64,000 bases of DNA from Dysgonomonas gadei ATCC BAA-286 (GTDB lineage: Bacteria > Bacteroidota > Bacteroidia > Bacteroidales > Dysgonomonadaceae): assembly GCF_000213555.1 (NCBI RefSeq), contig NZ_GL891983.1, positions 73,807-137,806 of the forward strand, given 5' to 3'. Position numbers and translations under genes: made by a program. Positions 25,790 through 33,906 of this stretch are shown in pieces. The notes beneath the pieces are model-generated. The model had not been told where the DNA came from, did not search any database, and saw nothing but the letters and a program-made list of their open reading frames with translations. The first letter of the stretch is position 1, and every line of letters starts with the position of its first letter.

Positions 25790-26754
25790 TAATCGGAAAA
25801 TAGCATCGGATTATGATCTTTCAGATAAAATTCGATTTTCTGAGCTGTTGCATCCTTCAGTAATACCCGCTTCTCCTTATCCAAAAGATAAAGTGTAGGT
25901 ATGGCTTTCAGGTCATAGACCTTTTTATTCAATACAGTCTGGTTCTTATCATAACCATTTACCCATGATACAGGAATATCTTTCAGATGATTTTGCCAAA
26001 TACTTAAGTCTGCATCAGGATAGAAAGTCAATACTTTAAGCCCGCCCGATTCGTGTATCTTATTTATAATGGGGGATTGCTTCAAATAAGCTATATTTTC
26101 GGCACAGGTATGGCAATCGGGATTGTAGAACATCAACAATGTATATCCTGCTTCTAATCTGTGGAGTGTTCCCGTTTTCCCCGAACCCAGGGTATAGGTA
26201 ATATCAGCAGCTATCTGCCCAGGCCTGTTTTTCTCCATCATTTCCAGTTTGAATCTGACTTTCTCTTTTTCGACATCCCCTGTTGCCGAATCAGCCATTA
26301 CGTATTTAGCCACCGGAATATAATATTCTTCGTTACGCATGAAGGAATTAGGATCATGCAGATACTTCTCGAAGTTTTTAGTAAAGAAAAAATACATCTC
26401 CGGTGTTTTCTGATGTTCAGCCTTATCTAATAAAGCCGCTATAGATTGCTCGGCAATATTCTTATCTGCTATCGGAAGAATCTGGACATAGTTTGCCAGA
26501 GCCTGTTCGGTAATGTCAGGCAGATGAATATATGTTGTATCCGAAAAATCGAAGTTATCCCAGTAATGGGTAATTAGAAAATTGGCTCTGTCGACAGGCG
26601 TCGTCAGCTCTTTCGGTACCTCCGGTAGTTCCAGTGCCGTTCTCTCCTCTACCCCCGTTTCCTGTGCAGATACGTTATTCTGAAAAGGCTTACTGTTACT
26701 ACATGAATAAAGCCCGAGTGCGGCGACAACCACTATCCGTATAAAGTATTTCAT
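25789..26754 (-). CDS. Thioredoxin-fold lipoprotein (DUF5106/TlpA-like)
   Basis: A 321-residue lipoprotein (GLYSC, Cys18). Residues about 45-180 form the alpha-helical DUF5106-type region (VDRANFLITHYWDNFDFSDT, FMRNEEYYIPVAKYV). Residues about 185-318 are a thioredoxin fold with the redox motif CHTC (Cys214, Cys217) and the cis-Pro loop KAIPTLYLL. Proteins of this build are periplasmic thiol-disulfide oxidoreductases in Bacteroidota. As first gene of the RND efflux operon it may keep Cys-rich metal ligands reduced (inference). Its stop codon overlaps the next start codon. Confidence 0.85.
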   Translation of the reverse strand: MKYFIRIVVVAALGLYSCSNSKPFQNNVSAQETGVEERTALELPEVPKELTTPVDRANFLITHYWDNFDFSDTTYIHLPDITEQALANYVQILPIADKNIAEQSIAALLDKAEHQKTPEMYFFFTKNFEKYLHDPNSFMRNEEYYIPVAKYVMADSATGDVEKEKVRFKLEMMEKNRPGQIAADITYTLGSGKTGTLHRLEAGYTLLMFYNPDCHTCAENIAYLKQSPIINKIHESGGLKVLTFYPDADLSIWQNHLKDIPVSWVNGYDKNQTVLNKKVYDLKAIPTLYLLDKEKRVLLKDATAQKIEFYLKDHNPMLFSD

Positions 26755-26777
26755 ATTCTATATCAATTAAATATCAG

Positions 26778-26785
26778 CAAAGATA
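26778..26785 (-). promoter_or_regulatory. -7 promoter element of the metal efflux operon
   Basis: Minus-strand TATCTTTG, perfect TAnnTTTG, 24 bp upstream of the ATG at 26754. A TTTG at 26810-26813 stands 24 bp further upstream, slightly beyond the usual -33 spacing. Confidence 0.5.
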
Positions 26786-27010
26786 ACATTTTAACATTTT
26801 ATATTAAAACAAAAAAGAACAGCAATAGTTTCATTCTCTTCGTTTTTCGTATTATGTCAGACACCTTCAAAATAACAGGATATAAAGACAAAATGGACAG
26901 GGAATAAACTCCGGGAATATAATGAGTATTGAGTAGAGAGCAGTATTTACTTCACCGAATTTGAAACAGTTTCTTAACCGGTTCTAGATAATCTCCAGAC
27001 AAATAATCCC

Positions 27011-27018
27011 TATCTTTG
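27011..27018 (+). promoter_or_regulatory. -7 promoter element that decides the start of the lipoprotein gene
   Basis: TATCTTTG at 27011-27018. The in-frame ATG at 27016 falls inside the element, so translation must begin at the later ATG at 27049. Confidence 0.55.
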
Positions 27019-27048
27019 ATTCAAAAATACGACCTAATAAAAAACAAT

Positions 27049-27699
27049 ATGAAAAAAATCTTAGTCCTATTATTATCTGTTATAATACTCACTCCATCCT
27101 GTAGCAACGAATCGGAAAATGAGTTCTCGCCATTGGTAGACGGCCAAGATGAGCAGAAGACAGAAACTTATGTATTTAGCGGTATCAAGTATTCCTTCCG
27201 GGAAGGCGACGGAGTAGAGGAATCTCTATATACAGCTCCTTCTGTGGTATTTACAAATAAGACTGCCTCTGAAATGACTGTTTCCTCTGTAAATCCGGTT
27301 TGTGAAGACCTGAAACAGAAGTCCCAATTTATACCTGAGAACAAGCCAGAACAGAATATAGAGATAAACGATTCTATAACAATCGGAATACCATACAGCG
27401 TAGATTCTGACACGTTTGAGAAAGAGAAATGGTTTACTGTCAGCGGCAATACCGAATGGAAATATTCGGAGTTACCGGAGGAATCGGCAGATACAACTAA
27501 GATTGCAGATAAACTGACAGTACCATCATTCAAAAGCCTGAAAGTGGACAGGACTTTCAAGAAGCGTGTAGTACAGACATCTTACATCGCTACGTTCGTA
27601 GGCAAAGAGACAGGCAAAGTAGTTGAAGTCTATGGAAAATGGAAAGGTGTTGGATATTCCACATTCTCAGTAAAACTTAATGAATTGGAGATTGAATAA
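27049..27699 (+). CDS. Lipoprotein of unknown function
   Basis: A 216-residue lipoprotein: MKKILVLLLSVIILTPSC with Cys18 as lipidation site and an acidic NESENEF tail that resembles a surface-export signal. The remainder is mostly predicted beta-strand (YVFSGIKYSFREGDGVE, VVFTNKTASEMTVSSV, YIATFVGKETGKVVEVYGKW) without a domain I recognise. It stands alone between the metal efflux operon (divergent) and the EF-G2 gene (convergent). The start is fixed by the promoter at 27011-27018. Confidence 0.8.
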   Translation: MKKILVLLLSVIILTPSCSNESENEFSPLVDGQDEQKTETYVFSGIKYSFREGDGVEESLYTAPSVVFTNKTASEMTVSSVNPVCEDLKQKSQFIPENKPEQNIEINDSITIGIPYSVDSDTFEKEKWFTVSGNTEWKYSELPEESADTTKIADKLTVPSFKSLKVDRTFKKRVVQTSYIATFVGKETGKVVEVYGKWKGVGYSTFSVKLNELEIE

Positions 27700-27727
27700 A
27701 GCCGCACGATATTGATGTGCCAGATAA

Positions 27728-27757
27728 AAAAGAGTACCACCAACGTGGCACTCTTTT
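27728..27757. terminator. Bidirectional terminator between lipoprotein and EF-G2 genes
   Basis: Stem AAAAGAGTaCCAC / GTGGcACTCTTTT with one A-C mismatch and a CAAC loop, followed by CTTCTTT on the plus strand and preceded by A-runs that give a T-tract on the minus strand. It lies between convergent genes. Confidence 0.75.
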
Positions 27758-27780
27758 CTTCTTTATTATATTCAGATTGA

Positions 27781-29940
27781 TCAATCTTCCTCTTTCTGAC
27801 TTGACTCGTACTCTTTCAACAGCTTGTCCTGAACATCAGACGGCACAAGTTCATAACTTGCAAACTTCATTGTAAACGAAGCCCGGCCTCCGGTCAGTGA
27901 ACTAAGCGAAATGGAATAGTTAGCCATTTCTTTCAGCGGCACTTTAGCATTCAGTATCTCTATACCCCTGTCACTTTCCATTCCCATAATCATGGCACGG
28001 CGGTTCTGGAGGTCTCCCATCACATCCCCCATCCTATCCGATGGAACAGTTACTGTCACATCATAGATAGGTTCAAGGATCTTCGGGCCTGCATTCTTAA
28101 ATGCTTCGCTAAACGCATTTCGTCCGGCAAGCATGAATGAAATTTCATTCGAATCTACCGGGTGCATCTTTCCATCATAAACAATCACACGAACATCACG
28201 CGCGTATGAGCCGGTAAGAGGCCCCTGCTCCAGACGCGACATCACACCTTTCAATATAGCCGGCAGGAAGCGCGCGTCGATAGCGCCTCCGACAATACTA
28301 CTGACAAAGACAAGCTTGCCACCCCAATCGAGATCGTAAGTCTGCACATCTCGTGACTGCACCTTAAATTCCTGTCCGTTAAACTTATACGTTTCCGGCA
28401 ATGGCATACCATCCACATATGGTTCTACGATCAAATGCACTTCTCCGAACTGCCCGGCACCTCCCGACTGCTTCTTATGACGGTAATCCGCGCGTGCGGA
28501 CTTTGTTATGGTTTCACGATACGGAATCTTAGGTTCGGAATAAACAATGCCTATCTTATCGTTATTTTCTATTCTCCATTTCAATGTTTTCAGATGGAAT
28601 TCACCTTGTCCGGATACGATAAGCTGCTTCAACTCCTTCGAGTTTTCAATCATCCATGTAGGGTCTTCCTCATGCATACGTTGCAACACCTCGTTCATCT
28701 TCTCCGTATCTTTCTCATTTTCAGCCTTTATAGCGCGACGATATTTAGGGTCCGGATATTTTATGAAATTGAACTTGTTATCTGTGCCTTTTGCATTTAA
28801 AGTATTACCTGTACGTACATCTTTGAGCTTCACTGCTGCCCCGATATCTCCGGCTACCAGCTCTTCTATTTTTGTACGCTGCTGTCCGGCCGGACAGAAA
28901 ATCTGGCCGATACGTTCTTTCGAACCTCTGTCGGCATTTATCAGGTCGTCTCCTTCATGTACTTTACCGCTCATTACCTTAAAGTAAGAAACTTCTCCTA
29001 CATGCGGCTCAACCATTGTTTTAAAGAAGAACAGGCTGGCCGGTGCTTCCGAATCGGGCTTCACTTCCACTCCTTCGGTATTCACAGGGGCAGGCTGGTC
29101 GCGCACGTAAGGTACTACATTACCAAGGAATTCCATTGTACGGCGCACACACATATCTTTTTCTGCAGATACGCAGAATACCGGGAACAAATCCCTGTTT
29201 ACCAACCCCCAACGTATACCCATACGCATCTCGTCTTCGGTCAGCGTGCCTTGTTCAAAGAATTTCTCCATCAGGGACTCTTCGTTTTCCGCAGCTGCCT
29301 CTATCAGTTTTTGCTGCAATTCGGCTGCCTTATCTAATTCTTCGGCAGGTATATCGAGAACCTCCGGAACACCACCTTCAGGCTTCCATCGGAACATTTT
29401 AAATTTCAAAACATCAACAACAGCATTGAAACCTTCCCCACAATTGATCGGGTATTGTACCAATACAGCCTTTTCGCCATAATCGGCTTTAAGTTGAGAA
29501 ACCACATTTTCAAAGTCTGCCTTTGGATGATCTAGTTGGTTGACAATAAAAATCACCGGTTTCTTAAATTTTTGAGTATATCTCAATTGGTTTATGGTAC
29601 CTACTTCCATACCATACTGGGCATTCAGCACCATCAGTGCTGTATCTGTAACATTTAACGAAGTAACTACATTTCCGACAAAATCATCTGATCCCGGACA
29701 ATCAATAAAGTTAAGTTTTCTATTCATCCATTCCACAGAGAAAATGCTGGAAAAAACGGAATATCCGTATTCTTTTTCCACGGGGAAATAGTCCGAGACA
29801 GTATTTCCGTCCTTAACACTTCCTCTGCGTTTTATGACACCCGCTTCGTAGAGCATGGCTTCGGCGAGAGTGGTTTTGCCCGCTCCCGAACTACCAAGAA
29901 TAGCTATGTTCTTGATTTCTTGTGTTTGGTAAGTTCTCAT
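27781..29940 (-). CDS. EF-G paralogue (EF-G2-like) with altered GTPase motifs
   Basis: A 719-residue protein with the five-domain plan of elongation factor G: G domain (about 10-280), beta-barrel domain II (PVNTEGVEVKPDSEAPASLF), domains III and V, and domain IV (KQSGGAGQFGEVHLIVEPYV, the tRNA-facing tip). The nucleotide motifs differ from canonical EF-G. G1 is GSSGAGKT (16-23) where EF-G has GHVDAGKT-like sequences. G3 is DCPGSDDF (80-87), so the catalytic His of DTPGHVDF is Ser84. G4 is NQLD. B. thetaiotaomicron EF-G2, a paralogue without GTPase activity, supports translation during starvation; this gene is probably its counterpart. It is monocistronic, with a probable promoter at 30014-30021. 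Confidence 0.9.
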   Translation of the reverse strand: MRTYQTQEIKNIAILGSSGAGKTTLAEAMLYEAGVIKRRGSVKDGNTVSDYFPVEKEYGYSVFSSIFSVEWMNRKLNFIDCPGSDDFVGNVVTSLNVTDTALMVLNAQYGMEVGTINQLRYTQKFKKPVIFIVNQLDHPKADFENVVSQLKADYGEKAVLVQYPINCGEGFNAVVDVLKFKMFRWKPEGGVPEVLDIPAEELDKAAELQQKLIEAAAENEESLMEKFFEQGTLTEDEMRMGIRWGLVNRDLFPVFCVSAEKDMCVRRTMEFLGNVVPYVRDQPAPVNTEGVEVKPDSEAPASLFFFKTMVEPHVGEVSYFKVMSGKVHEGDDLINADRGSKERIGQIFCPAGQQRTKIEELVAGDIGAAVKLKDVRTGNTLNAKGTDNKFNFIKYPDPKYRRAIKAENEKDTEKMNEVLQRMHEEDPTWMIENSKELKQLIVSGQGEFHLKTLKWRIENNDKIGIVYSEPKIPYRETITKSARADYRHKKQSGGAGQFGEVHLIVEPYVDGMPLPETYKFNGQEFKVQSRDVQTYDLDWGGKLVFVSSIVGGAIDARFLPAILKGVMSRLEQGPLTGSYARDVRVIVYDGKMHPVDSNEISFMLAGRNAFSEAFKNAGPKILEPIYDVTVTVPSDRMGDVMGDLQNRRAMIMGMESDRGIEILNAKVPLKEMANYSISLSSLTGGRASFTMKFASYELVPSDVQDKLLKEYESSQKEED

Positions 29941-30013
29941 GGCTAAAAATGTTTTACATGGTTAATATTATTATACCTTTTACCAAAATAGCCTCATTTT
30001 GAGGCGATATTTC

Positions 30014-30021
30014 CAAAATTA
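30014..30021 (-). promoter_or_regulatory. -7 promoter element for the EF-G2 gene
   Basis: Minus-strand TAATTTTG, matching TAnnTTTG, 73 bp before the start codon. A transcript from here would begin almost directly with the hairpin at 29991-30005. Confidence 0.4.
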
Positions 30022-30416
30022 GTGAAATGTTTTGAGGATATTATCATTTTTAGTATGCTAAATATCATAACATGTTAAAAAATATCTATTCTTCATCCCG
30101 TTTTCATATCTATGCTTACTACTATCCAAGATAAAAAGATGAAAATCAATATAAATAACTACTCTTCGAGATGATTTTATGCCCTTAAAAGGTAACAAAG
30201 GTTACACTATTTCACTCATTTGCTAATATGCTAATCTACAAATTTACGAATCAATCTTTCAAAGAACTACAAGCTAACAGCTAAAGGCTACCAACTCCAA
30301 CTATATAGATAAAACTTTTCTTATGAATCACTCTCTATAAAGCATTATTTGCAAGGAATCACAGAAAAGGCAGCTATCATCTGGCAGAACAATTAAAAAT
30401 ATTTTTTAAAATAATT

Positions 30417-30436
30417 ATTTAATCATTTGATTAAAT
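30417..30436. promoter_or_regulatory. Palindromic operator candidate for the TetR regulator
   Basis: Perfect inverted repeat ATTTAATCA-TT-TGATTAAAT (9+2+9). It covers the TTTG -33 box (30426-30429) of the promoter below and lies 45 bp before the TetR start codon, which is the expected place for an autoregulatory TetR operator. Confidence 0.6.
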
Positions 30437-30457
30437 CAAAAATTCAATCTACATTTG
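30426..30457 (+). promoter_or_regulatory. Full-consensus Bacteroidota promoter of the TetR-efflux operon
   Basis: TTTG at 30426-30429, 20 bp spacer, TACATTTG at 30450-30457. This is the best match in the window to the two-part Bacteroides consensus (TTTG, then TAnnTTTG). Confidence 0.65.
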
Positions 30458-30481
30458 CATCACAACAATAATAATTTACTT

Positions 30482-31102
30482 ATGGAAAAAGATATATCGA
30501 CAGAAGAAAAAATAAAGGAAGCTGCCCGAAAAGTGTTTCAGGAAAAAGGATACTGACAAGCCCGAACACGTGATATAGCCGACGAAGCAGGTATAAATCT
30601 GGCATTACTTAATTATTATTTCCGCAGCAAAGAGAAACTGTTCGATATAATAATGGAAGAAAGTATGCAACAAATGTTCGGACTGATAGTTGGCGTTGTC
30701 AATAATGAAAGCATCGGACTCTCTCAGAAAATAGACTTGATTGCAAACCGTTATGTAGATTCTCTTTTAGAAAATCCCAATTTACCATTATTTGTATTAA
30801 GTGAAATACAAGCCAATCCAAAGAAGCTGATAGAAAAAATCGGGATTTCAGAGAATCTCATAAAAAATAATTACTTCTACAAGCAGATACAGGAACAGAT
30901 GGATAAGAAAGGAATAAAAGGGATTGCTCCGCTTCAAATCTTTATAAACATCGTATCAATGACTGTGTTCCCAATTGTAGGCAAACCCTTATTGATAAGT
31001 ATACATAGTCCGATGACTGAAGATGATTATACCAACTTTATCAATGAGCGCCGGAAACTTGTTCCACAATGGATAAAAATGATGTTGAAAATAGACGAAT
31101 AA
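30482..31102 (+). pseudogene. TetR/AcrR family regulator interrupted by an in-frame TGA
   Basis: From the ATG at 30482 one frame of 206 codons runs to 31102 with a single TGA at codon 25 (30554-30556). Residues before it (TEEKIKEAARKVFQEKGY) and after it (QARTRDIADEAGINLALLNY) are the two halves of the TetR N-terminal HTH. In homologues an ordinary residue occupies the TGA position, for example in GYxxARTRDIA. The remaining C-terminal ligand domain is intact. If the stop is real, the only likely restart (ATG 30653) gives a protein without a DNA-binding domain. TetR proteins at this place repress the adjoining efflux genes; TolC starts 11 bp after the TetR stop. A sequencing error is the main alternative. 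Confidence 0.85.
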
Positions 31103-31113
31103 TTACTGGAATT

Positions 31114-32373
31114 ATGAAAAAATACCTGTTACTTTTTTTATTTTCAATCCCATCCCTGGCTTTCCCTCAGGCAACTCTCCCGCTTGAGGTTTGTCATCAG
31201 AAAGCAAAAGCAAACTACCCGCTTATCAGACGGTACGAGCTGATAGAGAAATCGAAAGAGTATAATCTATCGAATGCAGGGAAGGGATATCTGCCTCAGT
31301 TCTCATTGTCGGCAAAAGCATCTTATCAGTCGGAAGTAACCAAAATACCAATTTCCGTTCCGAGGATAGATATCAAAGGGTTAAGCAAAGACCAGTATTC
31401 TGCAACGATAGATATTACCCAGACTATCTGGGACGGAGGAGCAATAGGCTCAAAAAAAGAGATAGCCAATGCAAATGCCGATGTAGAGAAAAAGCAACTG
31501 GATGTAGACCTTTATACAATAAACGACAGGGTCAATCAATTGTATTTCGGTATTTTATTACTCGATGCCAGATTAAAGCAAAATGACCTTTTACAGGATG
31601 AATTGCAGCGAAATTACAACCTGGTTTCGTCCTATATTCAAAATGGGATAGCCAATCAGGCCGATCTGGATGCTATTAAAGTAGAGCAGTTGAAAACTGT
31701 GCAAAACAAAACACAATTGCTGTCGAACAGAAAGTCTTATCTGGATATGTTAGCGCTGTTAATAGGAGAGAATCTGGATAAAAGTACCACATTACAAAAA
31801 CCGGAGGGGGAAGACCTGATAATTTCATCACAAGTGAATCGCCCTGAACTGGAGCTTTTCGATGCACAACTCAACAGCCTTGAAACACAAAAAAGATCAA
31901 TTAAAACAAGCTATATGCCAAAGTTGGGTTTATTCCTTACGGGAGGTTATGGCAAGCCGGGATTGAATATGCTGGATAATGATTTCTCTCCCTATTATAT
32001 CGGGGGAGTCCGTTTGTCATGGAACTTCGGAAGCCTTTACACTCAAAAAAACGATAAAAAGCTGATAGAAATTAATCAGGATAACGTTCTTACTCAGCGT
32101 GAGACTTTTCTTTTCAATACAAATCTGGAAACTACCCAAGAACGACAGGAGATAGAAAAGAACCGGGATTTATTGAAGTACGATGATGAAATAATCTCGC
32201 TCCGCAACAGTGTAAAACGTGCAGCAGAGGCTAAGGTCGCCAATGGAACACTGACTGTTACCGACCTGATGCGCGAAGTAAATAATGAAGATATGGCTAA
32301 GCAGGATAAAATACAACACGAAATAGAACTGCTGTTATCTATATATAATCTGAAATATACAACAAATAACTAA
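31114..32373 (+). CDS. TolC family outer membrane efflux protein
   Basis: A 419-residue outer membrane channel protein with signal peptide MKKYLLLFLFSIPSLAFPQ and two TolC-type repeat halves. Helical segments include VCHQKAKANYPLIRRYELIE, VDLYTINDRVNQLYFGILLL and QLNSLETQKRSIKTSYMPKL, and beta-strand parts include GGVRLSWNFGSLYTQKN. The start at 31114 is chosen because the signal peptide begins there; an earlier in-frame ATG at 31069 lies inside the TetR gene. It is cotranscribed with the HlyD-type adaptor gene, which begins 4 bp after its stop, and completes a tripartite ABC exporter. Confidence 0.92.
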   Translation: MKKYLLLFLFSIPSLAFPQATLPLEVCHQKAKANYPLIRRYELIEKSKEYNLSNAGKGYLPQFSLSAKASYQSEVTKIPISVPRIDIKGLSKDQYSATIDITQTIWDGGAIGSKKEIANANADVEKKQLDVDLYTINDRVNQLYFGILLLDARLKQNDLLQDELQRNYNLVSSYIQNGIANQADLDAIKVEQLKTVQNKTQLLSNRKSYLDMLALLIGENLDKSTTLQKPEGEDLIISSQVNRPELELFDAQLNSLETQKRSIKTSYMPKLGLFLTGGYGKPGLNMLDNDFSPYYIGGVRLSWNFGSLYTQKNDKKLIEINQDNVLTQRETFLFNTNLETTQERQEIEKNRDLLKYDDEIISLRNSVKRAAEAKVANGTLTVTDLMREVNNEDMAKQDKIQHEIELLLSIYNLKYTTNN

Positions 32374-32377
32374 TCGC

Positions 32378-33277
32378 ATGAATACAATAAAAAATATACT
32401 TTACTTCAGTTTTGTCATCCTTTTATCAGCTTGTGGCAGGGGTAATGGCGACTATGATGCATCGGGCGTATTTGAAACAACCGAAGTAATTGTCTCTGCC
32501 GAAGCAAACGGAAAGATAATGCAATTGGATATTACAGAAGGCCAGCTCCTTGATGCAGGAAGGGAAATAGGTTATATAGACACTGTACAGCTATATCTGA
32601 AAAAGATGCAGCTGCTGGCCAATATGAAATCGGTAAAAACCCGTTATACAGATGTACCCCGCCAGATAGCAGCCACAAAACAACAAATAGCAACTCAAAG
32701 AAATGAACTCAAACGTTTCGAAAATCTGGTAAAGTCCAATGCCGCCAATCAGAAACAAGTAGATGACATCAATGCTCAGATACTGGTATTGGAAAGGCAG
32801 CTGGCTGCACAAACCGAGACTTTGGAAAACTCTAACAGAGGAGTATCCGAAGAAAGTACAGGGCTGGATATACAGGTTGCCCAATTGAACGACCAATTAC
32901 AGAAATCCATTGTTACAAGCCCGATAAAAGGGACTGTACTATCCAAATACGCAGAACAGGGAGAACTGGCAACCCAAGGCAGAGTCCTATTCAAGATTGC
33001 CGATATGGATAATATGTTTCTGCGGGCATATATCACCTCCGGTCAGCTTACCGAAGTAAAAATAGGGCAACAGGTCAGGGTATTCGCCGACTTCGGAGAA
33101 AAAGACATGAAAGAGTACGCAGGCACAATTACATGGATATCGGATAAATCAGAATTCACTCCAAAAACCATTCAGACCAGGGACGAACGCGCCAATCTGG
33201 TCTATGCGGTAAAAATAGCCGTAAAGAACGATGGTTACCTCAAAAAAGGAATGTATGGAGAGCTGAAACTGAACTGA
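32378..33277 (+). CDS. HlyD/YbhG-like periplasmic adaptor lipoprotein
   Basis: A 299-residue membrane fusion protein with lipobox FVILLSAC (Cys19). It has the first lipoyl half (TTEVIVSAEANGKIMQLDI) and a long coiled-coil hairpin (about 80-165, QIAATKQQIATQRNELKRFE and LVLERQLAAQTETLENS). The second lipoyl half is IVTSPIKGTVLSKYAEQGEL, followed by a beta-barrel domain (GQQVRVFADFGEKDMKEYAG). It resembles YbhG/YhiI adaptors that work with the YbhFSR-type ABC drug exporters encoded downstream. In related loci the ATPase gene follows directly; here 1.4 kb with two HTH genes stands between. Confidence 0.9.
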   Translation: MNTIKNILYFSFVILLSACGRGNGDYDASGVFETTEVIVSAEANGKIMQLDITEGQLLDAGREIGYIDTVQLYLKKMQLLANMKSVKTRYTDVPRQIAATKQQIATQRNELKRFENLVKSNAANQKQVDDINAQILVLERQLAAQTETLENSNRGVSEESTGLDIQVAQLNDQLQKSIVTSPIKGTVLSKYAEQGELATQGRVLFKIADMDNMFLRAYITSGQLTEVKIGQQVRVFADFGEKDMKEYAGTITWISDKSEFTPKTIQTRDERANLVYAVKIAVKNDGYLKKGMYGELKLN

Positions 33278-33425
33278 AATCAGCATAATCCTGAGATCCT
33301 GAATTGACATATAAGGATACCGGTTTCATCGGGAAATAGCATCTGTTTGTCGATTTTTCATTGCCTGTAAACTATAGCGGACATATTTTTATATCGGGAA
33401 CTAATAAAACATATTCTTACGGAAA

Positions 33426-33446
33426 GATGCTTTAAAGATAAGCATC
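33426..33446. promoter_or_regulatory. Small hairpin upstream of the winged-helix gene
   Basis: GATGCTT / AAGCATC, 7 bp stem with a 7 nt loop, 44 bp before the ATG at 33490. Function unknown; a weak terminator for the HlyD transcript or an operator are both possible. Confidence 0.3.
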
Positions 33447-33489
33447 CGTTTAAAAGAAGAAGTTGTGGAATCTTGAAATTTTATTGCAT

Positions 33490-33696
33490 ATGTTGAATAA
33501 TCTTATTGGTGCTGATGCCGGATTAGTATGGCAATTACTCTGCGAAAGGGGTATGATGACAATTGATGACATAGAAAAAATAACAGGTTACAGGCAGATG
33601 TATGTATATCTCACCCTCGGCTGGCTTTCGAGGGAAAATAAGATTCATTATCTGGAAAAGAATGACATTCTGTATGTCGAGTTAGTAACTGTTTAA
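33490..33696 (+). CDS. Small winged-helix protein (DUF2582-like)
   Basis: A 68-residue protein (MLNNLIGADAGLVWQLLCER, then MTIDDIEKITGYRQMYVYLT) matching the Bacteroidota DUF2582 winged-helix family. Such proteins are almost only a DNA-binding-type domain, and their function is not established. I prefer the ATG at 33490; a TTG at 33463 is in frame but would put nine uncommon residues in front of the conserved start. It sits between adaptor and ATPase genes of the efflux locus on the same strand, so it may be cotranscribed, but it is not a usual member of such operons. Confidence 0.7.
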   Translation: MLNNLIGADAGLVWQLLCERGMMTIDDIEKITGYRQMYVYLTLGWLSRENKIHYLEKNDILYVELVTV

Positions 33697-33906
33697 ATTT
33701 TAGAGGTATTCTACTATGCGTTATTTTGAGATAGCTTTTTAGAAGCAGTTTGAGTTATAACGGAGTAATTTGACTATTATGAGCGTAGTGTTTCGGTGTA
33801 GCCGACGGAAGGAGGCAGCCGCAACGCGAAGCTTCTGCTACTTACCTCTAAACTGTTAAAATTCTGCATAAATAGAAATCCTGTTTATCTATATTGCAAA
33901 AACATT

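Larger units (their letters stand above)
29941..30481. other. AT-rich divergent intergenic region (540 bp)
   Basis: Holds the EF-G2 promoter (30014-30021) with a small hairpin (GCCTCA-TTT-TGAGGC, 29991-30005) near the predicted mRNA 5' end. A block of word-like repeats follows (TTTGCTAAT / GCTAATCTACAAATTT at 30219-30245 and AAGCTAACAGCTAAAGGCTA at about 30270-30290). The TetR operator and promoter lie at 30417-30457. No ORF with coding character was seen in the rest. Confidence 0.55.

Noticed and set aside
27016..27018. Earlier ATG of the lipoprotein gene at 27016
   Set aside because: It lies inside the TATCTTTG promoter element and would put eleven charged residues before the lipoprotein signal.
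30554..30556. TGA as a selenocysteine or reassigned codon in the TetR gene
   Set aside because: The position is not a catalytic Cys site, no SECIS-like stem was seen after it, and TGA ends several intact genes in this window.
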